Below, piece after piece: positions 43,911-52,735 of a DNA stretch of 64,000 nt. Where the stretch lies: assembly GCF_001423485.1 (NCBI RefSeq), contig NZ_LMOD01000002.1, forward strand, positions 888,520 through 952,519, given 5' to 3'. Made by a program: the position numbers and the translations under genes. The notes under the pieces were generated by a model. The model worked only from the letters and a program-made list of their open reading frames with translations. It did no database searches and was not told the origin of the DNA. The DNA comes from Microbacterium sp. Leaf320. Its GTDB lineage: Bacteria > Actinomycetota > Actinomycetes > Actinomycetales > Microbacteriaceae. Numbering within the stretch: position 1 is the first letter of the stretch; each line of letters begins with the position of its first letter.

Positions 43911-44861
43911 TCAGTGGGCTTCTCGGGCGGCCAGGAACGCCTCGACCTCGGCGCGCAGCGGCAGGCTCGGCGATGCGCCCTGCTTCGTCACTGCGAGGGC
44001 TCCCGCCGCGGTCGCCACGCGCACGGCATCGGTCAGCGACCGTCCGTTCGCGAGCGCCGCACCGAGGTACCCGGCGTAGGCGTCGCCGGCCGCGGTGGTG
44101 TCGACGGCCTCGACGGGGAAGGGCGGGACGACGGATGCTCCGTCTGCCGTCACGACGCACGAGCCCTGACCCGCGAGCGTGATCACGGCCGCGCCGACGC
44201 CGCGGTCGAGGAACCAGCGTCCGGCGAGGGCTGCCGATGCGGCATCCGTCACCTCGATGCCGCTGAGAACCGAGGCCTCGGTCTCGTTGGGCGTCACGAT
44301 GTCGATGCTCGCCCAGACCGCGTCGTCGAGCTGGGCGGCGGGCGCGGGGTCGAGGATGACGGTCATGCCGTGCTCGCGGCCGCGCGACGTGATGTGAGCG
44401 GTGAGGGCCGAGGGCGTCTCGAGCTGTGTCAGCAGCACCGACGTGGTCGGCGCGAGGGCGGCGAGTGCTGCGTCGATCTGCTCGGTGCTGAGAGCGGCAT
44501 TGGCGAGCGGCACCATCACGATGTCGTTCTGGGCCGAGGCGTCGACGCGGATGTGGGCGATGCCCGTCGGTCCCGGCACCGTGCGCAGGTGCGTGAGATC
44601 GACACCGGCCTCGCTCAGGCCGTCGACGACGAGGTCGTGGAAGAGGTCGTCGCCGACGCATCCGACGAAGCTCGTGCGAGCTCCTGAGCGCCCAGCGGCC
44701 ACTGCCTGGTTCGCACCCTTGCCGCCGAGCATGAGGGTGAACTCATCGCCGAGGATGGTCTCGCCGCGGGCCGGGAGCCGGGTCGAGAAGGTCGTCACGT
44801 CTGCGGTCACGCTGCCGACGATGACGACGCCGGTGCGATCGGGCGAGGTGGCGGCTGTCAT
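43911..44861 (-). CDS. rbsK: Ribokinase (PfkB family)
   Basis: A 316-residue PfkB kinase phosphorylating ribose or a close sugar at O5. The motifs are the N-terminal GKGANQAVAAGRSGA, the sugar-binding GSVTADVT, and the catalytic DTTAAGDAYAGYLGAALANG. Start ATG 44861 has AGGAG upstream; an ATG 39 bases further out is less likely. First gene of rbsK-rbsD-gntR and divergent from a transaldolase gene, with two HutC-type sites in the divergent region. Confidence 0.92.
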   Translation of the reverse strand: MTAATSPDRTGVVIVGSVTADVTTFSTRLPARGETILGDEFTLMLGGKGANQAVAAGRSGARTSFVGCVGDDLFHDLVVDGLSEAGVDLTHLRTVPGPTGIAHIRVDASAQNDIVMVPLANAALSTEQIDAALAALAPTTSVLLTQLETPSALTAHITSRGREHGMTVILDPAPAAQLDDAVWASIDIVTPNETEASVLSGIEVTDAASAALAGRWFLDRGVGAAVITLAGQGSCVVTADGASVVPPFPVEAVDTTAAGDAYAGYLGAALANGRSLTDAVRVATAAGALAVTKQGASPSLPLRAEVEAFLAAREAH

Positions 44862-44893
44862 GGCACTCCTGATCGTCGTCGATGCGGGGTGCT

Positions 44894-44922
44894 TTGACAT
44901 CCTCCGCGGCTGTCATTACATT
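44894..44922 (+). promoter_or_regulatory. Sigma-70-type promoter of the transaldolase gene
   Basis: TTGACA (44894-44899), 17-base spacer, TACATT (44917-44922). A weaker HutC-like site (TGTCATTACA, 44911-44920) covers the -10, and the perfect operator lies just past the expected start of transcription. Confidence 0.8.
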
Positions 44923-44933
44923 AGCCGAATCCG

Positions 44934-44951
44934 AACCTGTAACGACAGGTT
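44934..44951. promoter_or_regulatory. Perfect HutC-type operator between rbsK and transaldolase
   Basis: AACCTGT-AACG-ACAGGTT has fully complementary seven-base arms. Bound protein would block transaldolase transcription immediately downstream of its promoter and probably the divergent rbsK operon. Confidence 0.75.
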
Positions 44952-44968
44952 GTGCGCAAGGAGACCCG

Positions 44969-45631
44969 ATGACCGTGTTGGCCCCCCGTCTCTATGTCGA
45001 CAGCGCGGACGTCGATCGCGTCGCCTCCCTGCTTGCCGCAGGGGTCGTGCACGGCGTCACGACCAACCCCACGATCCTCGAGCGGGGCGGCCGCACCGCC
45101 GCGGAGATCCCCGACCTGTACGCCCGCTGGTCGAGCGAAGGCGCCCGCGAGATCTTCTTCCAGACGTGGGGCGGCGACACCGCATCGTTCCTGCGCAACG
45201 CCGAGGGCATCCGCGCGCTCGGCGACCGCGTGGCCGTGAAGGTGCCGGCGACGCGCGACGGGTTCGCCGCGGCATCCGCTCTCGTGCGCGATGGCGCGAC
45301 CGTGCTCGTCACCGCCGTGTATTCGGTCGCTCAGGCGCTGGCGTGCGCCTCGATCGGAGCGCGGTACATCGCCCCGTACCTCGGGCGGATGCGGGATGCC
45401 GGCATCGACGGCGACGCTGTGATCGCGCGCATGCAGGAGGTCTGCGCCGGCAGCGAGTCGAACGTGCTCGCGGCCAGCCTGCGCTCACCCGACGACATCA
45501 CCGGTCTGCGGCTCGCTGGCGTGCCGTACTTCACGGCCGCACCCGACGTGATCGAGCAGGTGCTGTTCCACGAGGTCAGCGACAGCTCGGCCGCCGAGTT
45601 CGACGCGGCGATGGGGCGACTCGGGGCCTGA
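44969..45631 (+). CDS. Transaldolase family protein (FSA/TalC-like)
   Basis: A 220-residue short transaldolase of the fructose-6-phosphate aldolase/TalC subfamily. TTNPTIL (31-37), FQTWGGD, Schiff-base Lys91 in VAVKVPAT and VTAVYSVAQAL are present. Such enzymes carry out aldol cleavage or transfer of dihydroxyacetone units. Its promoter carries the shared HutC-type operator, tying it to rbsK, the CUT2 importer and the FGGY-kinase operon. AAGGAG lies six bases before the ATG. Confidence 0.9.
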   Translation: MTVLAPRLYVDSADVDRVASLLAAGVVHGVTTNPTILERGGRTAAEIPDLYARWSSEGAREIFFQTWGGDTASFLRNAEGIRALGDRVAVKVPATRDGFAAASALVRDGATVLVTAVYSVAQALACASIGARYIAPYLGRMRDAGIDGDAVIARMQEVCAGSESNVLAASLRSPDDITGLRLAGVPYFTAAPDVIEQVLFHEVSDSSAAEFDAAMGRLGA

Positions 45632-45747
45632 GACTCGGGTCGCCTCGTTCGCAATCCAGCATGGATGTGTCAGTAGACGGACCGGCTCCGCGCGGTTCCG
45701 CAGATCTGCGGTCGCCGACGACGCTTCTGTGCTGAGAACCGAACGAC

Positions 45748-46425
45748 TCAGGCGGATGCCGCCTGGCGCAGCCACCGTTCGACCCCGGCGATATGCGCGG
45801 TCGCGAGCGACGTCGCGAGTCCAGAGTCCCGGCGCGCGATGGCATCGGCGATCGCCCGATGCTCCGACAGGGTGCGCTCGACGGCGCCGCCCTCGGTGAG
45901 CCCGCGCCACACCCTGGCGCGCACGGTCTGGCTGCTCAGATGCTCGATGAGGCTGGCGAGGTAGGCGTTGCCGGCCATGCCCACGATCTCGCGGTGGAAC
46001 CGGATGTCGTGCTCCACGAGCTCTTCGATGCTGACCGTCGCGTCGATCGAGTCGACCTCGCGTTCGAGCTCTGCGATCGCGTCGTCGTCGCCGAGGGTCG
46101 CGGCAAGGCCCGTCGCCTGCGACTCGAGCATCCGTCGCACAGCGAAGATCTCGAGCATCGAGTCGTCGTCGTGCATGTCGACGACGAACGAGATCGCCTC
46201 GAGCAGCAGGTGCGGTTCGAGGCTCGTGACATAGGTGCCGTCGCCGCGGCGCACGTCGAGCACGCGGATGACCTCGAGCGCCTTGACGGCCTCGCGCATC
46301 GAGTTGCGTGACAGACCGAGACGCTCGGACAGCTCCTTCTCGGGAGGGAGTCGATCGCCGGGAGCCAGCTCGCCGGACACGATCATCGCCTTGATCTTCT
46401 CGATCGCCTCGTCAGTCACTGCCAT
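45748..46425 (-). CDS. GntR family regulator, FadR/FCD subfamily, beside fucose genes
   Basis: A 225-residue regulator: winged helix (about 1-65, LAPGDRLPPEKELSERLGLSRNSMREAVKALEVIRVLDVRRGDGTYV) and FCD domain (EHDIRFHREIVGMAGNAYLASLIEHL). It is divergent from the fuconolactonase gene with a 46-base gap containing TCATCGGATGT, almost the palindrome found in the divergent promoter of the fuconate dehydratase. It is therefore the likely regulator of L-fucose oxidation, possibly sensing a fuconate-type acid. TAGGAT six bases before the ATG indicates a leaderless message. Confidence 0.92.
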   Translation of the reverse strand: MAVTDEAIEKIKAMIVSGELAPGDRLPPEKELSERLGLSRNSMREAVKALEVIRVLDVRRGDGTYVTSLEPHLLLEAISFVVDMHDDDSMLEIFAVRRMLESQATGLAATLGDDDAIAELEREVDSIDATVSIEELVEHDIRFHREIVGMAGNAYLASLIEHLSSQTVRARVWRGLTEGGAVERTLSEHRAIADAIARRDSGLATSLATAHIAGVERWLRQAASA

Positions 46426-46431
46426 GGCGTC

Positions 46432-46453
46432 ATCCTAGCCATTCATCGGATGT
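46432..46453. promoter_or_regulatory. Leaderless -10 box and FCD-type operator between regulator and fuconolactonase
   Basis: Minus-strand TAGGAT (46432-46437) serves the regulator. TCATCGGATGT (46443-46453) matches 10 of 11 positions of the palindrome at 49190-49200. CAGGAT (46460-46465) stands six bases before the fuconolactonase ATG. Confidence 0.55.
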
Positions 46454-46471
46454 CTGCGGCAGGATGGGAGC

Positions 46472-47452
46472 ATGCGCGTACTCGATTCGCACCTGCACCT
46501 GTGGTCGCCAGAGGCTCTGACCTACACCTGGCTGGAGGGCCCGCTCGCGTGGGAGTTCGCGGCGCTCGAGATCGAGCACTCGCCGATCGACGTCGCCACG
46601 GTCGAGAAGTCGGTCTTCGTGCAGGCCGAGACGATCGAAGACGACTTCCTCGCCGAGGTGCGATGGGTCGCCGATCAGGCCGATGAGGCCGGCGTCGTCG
46701 GCATCGTCGCCGGCGCGAGGCTCGACCGCGGCACCGACACGACAGCGCACCTGGAGGGTCTCGCCGCCGAGCCTCTGGTGGTCGGCGTGCGTCACAACCT
46801 GCAGGGCGAACCCGACGGACTCGCGGTGTCTGCCGCGTTCGTGACCGGGGCGCGCGAGGTCGCCGCCCGGAACTGGTCGTTCGACGCGTGCGTGCGCGCC
46901 CCGCAGCTGCCCGAGATCGCCCGCCTCGCAGGAGCCGTGCCCGAACTGCGGATGGTTCTCGATCATCTCGGCAAGCCCGAGGTCGGCACGGCGGAGGCTC
47001 CGGTCGCGCCGACGATGGAGTGGGTGCGCGATCTCGACGATCTGGCACGGCATCCGCACGTGTGGTGCAAGCTGTCGGGCCTGCCGGGCGAAGCCGGTGG
47101 CGACTGGTCGCCAGAGCAGCTCGAGCCTTTCCTCGACGCCGCGGCGGATGCGTTCGGCATCGAACGGCTGATGTGGGGGAGCGACTGGCCGGTCTCGGTG
47201 ATCGGCCCCGCGGAGGAGGGCGACCCGCACGCACCGGAAGACGGCTCGCCGACCTATCAGCCGACGGCGCGCAGCCGGTGGGCGGATGCCGTGATCGCCT
47301 GGGCTGAGCGTCGCGGACACGACGTCGACGCGATCCTCTGGCGCAATGCCGAGGAGTTCTATCGGATCGGCCAGCGGCCCGCCCGCGAGGATGCTCGGGA
47401 GGAGCGACCGCGCCGCGGCATCCTGGGCTGGCTGCGCGGCGAGCGCCCGTAG
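46472..47452 (+). CDS. L-fuconolactonase-type amidohydrolase (COG3618)
   Basis: A 326-residue metal-dependent hydrolase that should open L-fucono-1,4-lactone to L-fuconate. COG3618 landmarks are DSHLHLW at the start, MVLDHLGKPE in the middle and MWGSDWPVS near residue 235. The C-terminal 25 residues are a basic extension. The role follows from neighbours coding every other step of the non-phosphorylative fucose route. Start ATG has CAGGAT six bases upstream and GGGAG as an alternative ribosome site. Confidence 0.85.
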   Translation: MRVLDSHLHLWSPEALTYTWLEGPLAWEFAALEIEHSPIDVATVEKSVFVQAETIEDDFLAEVRWVADQADEAGVVGIVAGARLDRGTDTTAHLEGLAAEPLVVGVRHNLQGEPDGLAVSAAFVTGAREVAARNWSFDACVRAPQLPEIARLAGAVPELRMVLDHLGKPEVGTAEAPVAPTMEWVRDLDDLARHPHVWCKLSGLPGEAGGDWSPEQLEPFLDAAADAFGIERLMWGSDWPVSVIGPAEEGDPHAPEDGSPTYQPTARSRWADAVIAWAERRGHDVDAILWRNAEEFYRIGQRPAREDAREERPRRGILGWLRGERP

Positions 47453-47472
47453 GCGAGCGCCCGTTGGCGAGG
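47438..47472 (+). repeat. 14-bp tandem duplication spanning a stop codon
   Basis: GGCGAGCGCCCGTA (47438-47451) and GGCGAGCGCCCGTT (47452-47465), then a partial third unit. The TAG stop of the lactonase straddles the first junction, so the repeat probably arose by slippage at the gene end. Confidence 0.75.
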
Positions 47473-47505
47473 TTGCGGTCGGCGCAGCCAACCGGATGCG
47501 GTGAC

Positions 47506-48261
47506 TCAGCCGGCGGGACGCAGGCGCAGCTGCGCCATGCCGCCGTCGACCTCGATGAATGTGCCGGTGGTCGACCCCGCGGCGGGGCTCACGAGGTACG
47601 CGACAGCTGCGGCGACCTCGTCGGGCGAGACCAGGCGGCCGTGCGGCTGGCGGGCCTCGAGGGCGGCGCGCTCGGCGGCCGGATCGTCGGCCGAATCGAG
47701 CAGGCGTCCGACCCACGGAGTGTCGGCGGTGCCGGGGTTCACCGCGTTGACGCGGATGCCCTCGCGCAGATGATCAGCCGCCATCGCGCGGGTCAGGGCC
47801 GAGACTGCACCCTTCGATGCGCTGTACAGCGCGCGCTGCGGAAGGCCGGTGGTCGAGGCGATGGATGCCGTGTTGCAGACGGCCGCGCTCGGCGACTTCT
47901 TCAGCCAGGGCAGCGCAGCCGAGGTCACGCGCGCGATGCCGGTGACGTTGATCGAGAGCACACGGGCCCATTCGTCGTCGTCGTTCGCGCTGATGTCGCC
48001 CTGCGCGCCGACCCCGGCGTTGTTGACCACGATGTCGATGCGGCCGAACTCCTCGGCGACGGCCGCGACGGCGGCATCCACCGAAGCACGGTCGGACACG
48101 TCGGCCGTGAACGCGGCGAACGCGGCATCCGCTCCTGAGGTGTCGCGGTCGAGCACCGCGATCTGCGCTCCGTCGGCGTGCAGGCGGGCGGCGATGGCGG
48201 CGCCGATGCCGGATGCTCCGCCGGTGACGATCGCGACGAGTCCCTCGAGTGCGTTGCTCAC
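47506..48261 (-). CDS. SDR dehydrogenase, probable 2-keto-3-deoxy-L-fuconate dehydrogenase
   Basis: A 251-residue short-chain dehydrogenase: cofactor motif GGASGIG, NNAG, catalytic YSASKG, and C-terminal GTFIEVDGGMAQLRLRP. In the non-phosphorylative route this step oxidises 2-keto-3-deoxy-L-fuconate to the 2,4-diketo acid. The function is inferred from linkage: its GTG start overlaps the stop of the FAH-family hydrolase that would use the product. GGGAGG lies eight bases upstream. An L-fucose dehydrogenase role is the alternative, since both steps can be SDR-catalysed. Confidence 0.83.
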   Translation of the reverse strand: MSNALEGLVAIVTGGASGIGAAIAARLHADGAQIAVLDRDTSGADAAFAAFTADVSDRASVDAAVAAVAEEFGRIDIVVNNAGVGAQGDISANDDDEWARVLSINVTGIARVTSAALPWLKKSPSAAVCNTASIASTTGLPQRALYSASKGAVSALTRAMAADHLREGIRVNAVNPGTADTPWVGRLLDSADDPAAERAALEARQPHGRLVSPDEVAAAVAYLVSPAAGSTTGTFIEVDGGMAQLRLRPAG

Positions 48262-49118
48262 TTCTGTGCCTCCCATGCCACGAACTCCTGGCGCTGATGC
48301 CCGAGTCCTTCGATCTCGATCTCGACCACGTCGCCGGCCCTCAGGTAGGGGAACTTGCCGCCGAAGGCGACGCCCTGCGGGGTGCCGGTGAGGATCAGAT
48401 CGCCCGGCTCGAGCGTGACGTACTGCGACAGGTGGTGCACGATCACGCGCACGTCGAAGATCATGTCGTCCGTGTTCGAGTCCTGCCTCGGCTCGCCGTT
48501 GACCCAGCTGCGCAGCTGCAGGTTGTCGACGTCGACCTCGTCGGGGGTGACCAGCCACGGACCGGTCGGGTTGAACCCGGGGGCGATCTTGCCCTTCGAC
48601 CACTGCCCGCCCGAGACCTCCATCTGGAAGGCGCGCTCCGAGACGTCGTTCGCGGTGACGTAGCCGGCGATGTGCGCGTCGGCCTGTTCGGGCGAATCGA
48701 GGTAGGCGGCGCGGACGCCGATGACGATGCCGAGCTCGACCTCCCAATCGGTCTTCTCGCTGCCGCGGGGAATCGTGACCGCGTCGTTCGGGCCGACCAC
48801 CGTGTTCGGCGTCTTCAGGAACATGATCGGCACGGTCGGCGGCTCGGCGCCCGACTCACGGGCGTGGGCCGCGTAGTTCTGGCCGATGCAGATGACGGCG
48901 CTGGGGCGGGCGATCGGAGCTCCGATGCGCATCGCGGCGGCCTCGTCGAGCACGGGAAGCTCGTCGGCGGCGCGGGCGGCTTCGATGCGCGCCCGGAAGT
49001 CGCCGGCGAGGAAATCACCGTTCACATCGGATGTCACGGCCCGCAGATCGAGGTAGCGGTCGCCTTCGACGAGGACGGGGATCTCGGCGCCGAGGGTGCC
49101 TAGACGTGCGAACTTCAT
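48258..49118 (-). CDS. FAH-family hydrolase, probable 2,4-diketo-3-deoxy-L-fuconate hydrolase
   Basis: A 286-residue fumarylacetoacetate hydrolase-fold protein. The C-terminal domain has CIGQNYAAHARESG, the metal-binding Glu residues in WEVELGIVIG, and LTGTPQGVAFG. In the fucose route it would split the diketo acid into pyruvate and L-lactate. It is co-directional and coupled with the SDR gene downstream, and divergent from fuconate dehydratase across a shared promoter/operator. Start ATG 49118 has AGGAG upstream. Confidence 0.87.
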   Translation of the reverse strand: MKFARLGTLGAEIPVLVEGDRYLDLRAVTSDVNGDFLAGDFRARIEAARAADELPVLDEAAAMRIGAPIARPSAVICIGQNYAAHARESGAEPPTVPIMFLKTPNTVVGPNDAVTIPRGSEKTDWEVELGIVIGVRAAYLDSPEQADAHIAGYVTANDVSERAFQMEVSGGQWSKGKIAPGFNPTGPWLVTPDEVDVDNLQLRSWVNGEPRQDSNTDDMIFDVRVIVHHLSQYVTLEPGDLILTGTPQGVAFGGKFPYLRAGDVVEIEIEGLGHQRQEFVAWEAQK

Positions 49119-49177
49119 GTCTCTCCTGATCAGTGAGGATGCCGGGTGAGAGGGGCACGCCGGGGCGGCCCGTCTCG

Positions 49178-49211
49178 TTGACAGTATAGACATCGGATGT
49201 TTACACTCCAA
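49178..49211. promoter_or_regulatory. Back-to-back promoters sharing one palindromic operator
   Basis: Plus strand: TTGACA (49178-49183), 17 bases, TTACAC (49201-49206). Minus strand: TTGGAG (49206-49211), 17 bases, TATACT (49183-49188). The palindrome ACATCGGATGT (49190-49200) lies in both spacers, so a single bound regulator would close both promoters. Confidence 0.8.
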
Positions 49212-49252
49212 GAGATCTGCACGGATATCCGTCCCGTGCCCGAGAGGAACCC

Positions 49253-50548
49253 GTGAGCCGCATCGTCGCCCTCGACACGACCGACATCCGCTTCCCCACG
49301 TCGCTGAGTCTGGACGGGTCGGATGCCATGAACCCCGACCCCGATTACTCGGCCGCGTACGTGATCGTGCGCACGGATGCCGAAGACGGCGTCGATGGTC
49401 ACGCGTTCGTCTTCACGATCGGCCGCGGCAACGACGTGCAGGTGGCCGCGATCGACGCGCTCGCCGGACACCTGGTCGGCCGTGAGATCGAACCGCTGCT
49501 CGACGACATGGGCACGACGTTCCGCGACATCATCGGCGACTCGCAGCTGCGCTGGCTCGGCCCCGAGAAGGGCGTCATGCACATGGCCATCGGCGCCGTC
49601 ATCAATGCGCTGTGGGACATCAAGGCCAAACGCGCCGGCCTGCCGCTCTGGCAGCTGCTCGCGCGGATGACGCCGGAGGAGCTCGTCGGGCTCGTCGACT
49701 TCCGCTACCTCACCAATGCGCTGACGCCCGAGGACGCACTCGAGATCCTGCGCGCCGCCGAGCCCGGTCGCCTCGAGCGGGAGCGCGAGCTGCTCGCCAC
49801 CGGATACCCCGGATACACGACGAGCCCCGGGTGGCTGGGCTACTCCGACGAGAAGCTCGAGCGGCTCGCCCGCGAGGCGATGGCCGACGGATTCACCCAG
49901 ATCAAGCTCAAGGTCGGTGCCGACCTCGACGACGACATCCGCCGGTTCCGCAAGGCCCGCGAGGTCTGCGGACCCGACTTCCCCATCGCGATCGACGCGA
50001 ACCAGCGCTGGGAGGTGTCGGAGGCGATCGAGTGGGTGAACGCGCTCGCCGAGTTCCACCCCGCGTGGATCGAGGAGCCCACGAGCCCTGACGACGTGCT
50101 CGGTCACGCCGAGATCGCGAGAGGTGTGGCGCCGATCAGGGTCGCCACCGGCGAGCACGCGCAGAACCGGGTGATCTTCAAACAGCTGCTGCAGGCCGAG
50201 GCGATCTCGGTCATGCAGATCGACGCAGTGCGCGTCGCGGGCGTCAACGAGAACATCGCCAACCTGCTGCTGGCCGCCAAGTTCGGCGTGCCGGTCTGCC
50301 CGCACGCCGGAGGTGTCGGTCTGTGCGAGGCGGTGCAGCACCTGTCGATGTTCGACTTCGTCGCCGTCACCGGCACGCGTGAGGGACGCATGATCGAGTT
50401 CGTCGACCACCTGCACGAGCACTTCATGATCCCCACCGACATCCAGGGCGGCTCGTACATGGCGCCGACCGCGGCAGGCTCGGGCATGGAGATGAAGGCC
50501 GAGAGCATCGCCGCCTACACGTGGACGGGTCAGCATGTCGGCGCCTGA
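49253..50548 (+). CDS. L-fuconate dehydratase (enolase superfamily)
   Basis: A 431-residue mandelate-racemase-type enolase superfamily enzyme that dehydrates L-fuconate to 2-keto-3-deoxy-L-fuconate. Visible are the KxK base (K218, K220 in IKLKVG), metal ligands D248 (IDANQRW), E274 (IEEPTSPDD) and E301 (GEHAQNR), and catalytic His351 in [11 protein letters not shown]. The length and segments such as [27 protein letters not shown] match characterised fuconate dehydratases. GTG start with GAGAGG upstream. Confidence 0.92.
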   Translation: MSRIVALDTTDIRFPTSLSLDGSDAMNPDPDYSAAYVIVRTDAEDGVDGHAFVFTIGRGNDVQVAAIDALAGHLVGREIEPLLDDMGTTFRDIIGDSQLRWLGPEKGVMHMAIGAVINALWDIKAKRAGLPLWQLLARMTPEELVGLVDFRYLTNALTPEDALEILRAAEPGRLERERELLATGYPGYTTSPGWLGYSDEKLERLAREAMADGFTQIKLKVGADLDDDIRRFRKAREVCGPDFPIAIDANQRWEVSEAIEWVNALAEFHPAWIEEPTSPDDVLGHAEIARGVAPIRVATGEHAQNRVIFKQLLQAEAISVMQIDAVRVAGVNENIANLLLAAKFGVPVCPHAGGVGLCEAVQHLSMFDFVAVTGTREGRMIEFVDHLHEHFMIPTDIQGGSYMAPTAAGSGMEMKAESIAAYTWTGQHVGA

Positions 50549-51518
50549 GTCTTCGGGGGCTTCCGCGCGGCTGACGGTCCCCCGTCTCGGATACGGCGCC
50601 GCGAACGTCGGGAACCTCTTCCGCGAGCTGAGCGACGACGAGTCGTGGGCCGTGCTGGATGCGGCGTGGGACAGCGGCATCCGTTACTTCGACACGGCTC
50701 CGCACTACGGGCTCGGACTCTCGGAGCGCCGCCTCGGTGCCTTCCTGCAGACCAAGCCCCGCGACGAGTACGTGCTGTCGACGAAGGTCGGTCGGCTGCT
50801 GCGGCCGAACCCCGACCACGACGGCGGCCTCGACACCGCGAACGACTTCCACGTGCCCGACGACCTGCAGCGGGTGTGGGACTTCTCGGCATCCGGGATC
50901 CGCGCGAGCCTCGACGAGTCGCGCGAGCGCCTCGGCATCGAGCGCATCGATCTGCTCTACCTGCACGACCCCGAGCGTCACGACCTCGATCTCGCGCTCG
51001 CCGAGGCCCTGCCGGCGCTCGAGCAGCTGCGGGCCGACGGCCAGGTGGCCGCAGTCGGGATCGGGTCGATGGTGTCAGACGCGCTCGCCGCATCCGTGCG
51101 ATCCGCAGATCTCGACCTGATCATGGTCGCGGGGCGGTACACGCTGCTCGAGCAGCCCGCCGCTGCCGACGTGCTGCCGGCCTGCCGTGAGACCGGAACC
51201 GGGATCGTCGCGGCATCCGTCTTCAACTCGGGTCTGCTTGCATCGAGCGAGCCGCGTCGGGATGGCCGATACGAGTACGGTCAGCTGCCGGATGCGCTCT
51301 GGGAGCGGCTGCTGCGCATCGCGCGGGTGTGCGCCGAGCATGACGTGCCGCTTCCCGCCGCAGCGATCCAGTTCCCGCTGCAGTCCGATGTGGTGCGCTC
51401 GGTCGTCGTCGGTGGCAGTCGGCCGACGCAGCTGACGCAGAACGCGGAGTACGCGGCACTCGAGATTCCCGGCGCCCTGTGGGCTGAGCTCGCTGAGGAA
51501 GGGCTGATCCCCGCCTGA
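50535..51518 (+). CDS. Aldo/keto reductase, probable L-fucose dehydrogenase
   Basis: A 327-residue AKR of the D-threo-aldose (L-fucose) dehydrogenase type. The catalytic residues are in [18 protein letters not shown] (Asp, Tyr), STKVGR (Lys) and YLHDPE (His). It overlaps fuconate dehydratase by 14 bases. In this context it would oxidise L-fucose to L-fuconolactone, the first step of the route completed by the neighbouring genes. It ends one base from the convergent LacI gene. Confidence 0.87.
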   Translation: MSAPESSGASARLTVPRLGYGAANVGNLFRELSDDESWAVLDAAWDSGIRYFDTAPHYGLGLSERRLGAFLQTKPRDEYVLSTKVGRLLRPNPDHDGGLDTANDFHVPDDLQRVWDFSASGIRASLDESRERLGIERIDLLYLHDPERHDLDLALAEALPALEQLRADGQVAAVGIGSMVSDALAASVRSADLDLIMVAGRYTLLEQPAAADVLPACRETGTGIVAASVFNSGLLASSEPRRDGRYEYGQLPDALWERLLRIARVCAEHDVPLPAAAIQFPLQSDVVRSVVVGGSRPTQLTQNAEYAALEIPGALWAELAEEGLIPA

Positions 51519-51519
51519 C

Positions 51520-52521
51520 TCAACGCCCGACGGTCGACTCGCGGACCACGAGCTCGGCGGCGAACGGCGTCGGCGCGGGGAGGTCGGCGGTGGGGTCGGT
51601 GAGCTGACGGATCAGGGCGGCACCTGCCGCTCGGCCGATCTCGTACCCGGGCTGGCGCACGCTCGTCAGCGGTACGACGGTCTGGTGCGCCTGCGCGACG
51701 TCGTCGAAGCCGACCAGTGCGATCTCCTCCGGAACGCGGATACCCTCGCGCATCAGCCGGGTGAGCACCCCGATCGCGACCATGTCGTTCGCAGCGAAGA
51801 TCGCGTCTGGGCGGTCGGCGGCGGGCGACGCGACGATCCGCTCGGCGATCTCCAGACCGTCCTCGGTCGTCAGATGCGGCACGTCGAACACGTCGACCGT
51901 GGCATCCGTGCCCACGACGGCGTCACGCAGACCCTGCAGGCGGTCGTTCGACTGGCTGACGCTCGGAGCCCCGAGGAACAGGATGCGGCGACGACCGATC
52001 GACAGCAGATGCTCGCCGGCGAGGCGTCCGCCGCCGCGGTCGTCGAAACGTACGGATCCGACGGTGGGCGAGTCGGGGATCGGGCCGACGACGACCGAGC
52101 GGATGCCGCGCTCCGCGAGCTGTTCGAGCCGTGGCACGACGTCTTCGAGGGGGTAGATCACGATGCCCTGCACCCGGTGCGCCTCGAACATGTCGATGTT
52201 GCGGCGTTCGGTGCCGGCGTCTCGGTTGCTGTTGCTGAAGAAGAGCGACCAGCCTCCCTCGCGCGCGACGTCTTCGACGCCGCGGGAGAGCTCATGGAAG
52301 TACGGCAGCCACGCGTCGAGCAGGATCAGCGCGAGCGCCTTGCTCGACCCCGCTCGCAGCTGTCGGGCCGATTCGTTCGGTACGTAGCCCAGCCGCTCGA
52401 TCGCGTCCCGCACCTTCGCGGCGCTCGACTCTCCGAGCACGTGAGGGTGGTTGAGGTAGTTCGAGACGGTCGAGGAGGAGACCCCGGCGAGGGCGGCGAC
52501 GTCTTTGACGCTGGCTGGCAT
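51520..52521 (-). CDS. LacI family transcriptional regulator
   Basis: A 333-residue repressor: helix-turn-helix at 1-25 (SVKDVAALAGVSSSTVSNYLNH), hinge helix, and a periplasmic-binding-protein-like sugar domain with LILLDAWLPYFHELSRGVEDVAREGG and IFAANDMVAIGVLTRL. The ATG at 52521 has AAGGAG upstream; the longer frame is antisense and upstream noise. It is divergent from a sugar epimerase gene whose promoter is flanked by two copies of a TTGGCACGTGCCAA operator, a typical LacI-family target. Confidence 0.93.
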   Translation of the reverse strand: MPASVKDVAALAGVSSSTVSNYLNHPHVLGESSAAKVRDAIERLGYVPNESARQLRAGSSKALALILLDAWLPYFHELSRGVEDVAREGGWSLFFSNSNRDAGTERRNIDMFEAHRVQGIVIYPLEDVVPRLEQLAERGIRSVVVGPIPDSPTVGSVRFDDRGGGRLAGEHLLSIGRRRILFLGAPSVSQSNDRLQGLRDAVVGTDATVDVFDVPHLTTEDGLEIAERIVASPAADRPDAIFAANDMVAIGVLTRLMREGIRVPEEIALVGFDDVAQAHQTVVPLTSVRQPGYEIGRAAGAALIRQLTDPTADLPAPTPFAAELVVRESTVGR

Positions 52522-52610
52522 GGAGCTCCTTGTCGACGGCGTCGGTGCGCGCATGCGCGAAGGGTGCTGCGCGCCCGCGCGGCACTGACGACTCCACAGT
52601 AGCCGAGCGA

Positions 52611-52690
52611 TTGGCACGTGCCAAGAAACTTCTTGACACGGCATCCGCCACCCCGTACCGTGACCTGAACGCAGAGTTGCAACGTGCCAA
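52611..52690 (+). promoter_or_regulatory. Promoter of the epimerase gene with two LacI-type operators
   Basis: TTGACA (52633-52638), 17 bases, TACCGT (52656-52661). Operator one, TTGGCACGTGCCAA (52611-52624), is a perfect palindrome just upstream of the -35. Operator two, TTGCAACGTGCCAA (52677-52690), lies downstream of the expected start with two changes. Centres are 66 bp apart, suited to looping. Confidence 0.85.
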
Positions 52691-52735
52691 TCCTGCCGAG
52701 GCGAAGGTGCCGCACACCCGTCTCCGAGAGGTCTC

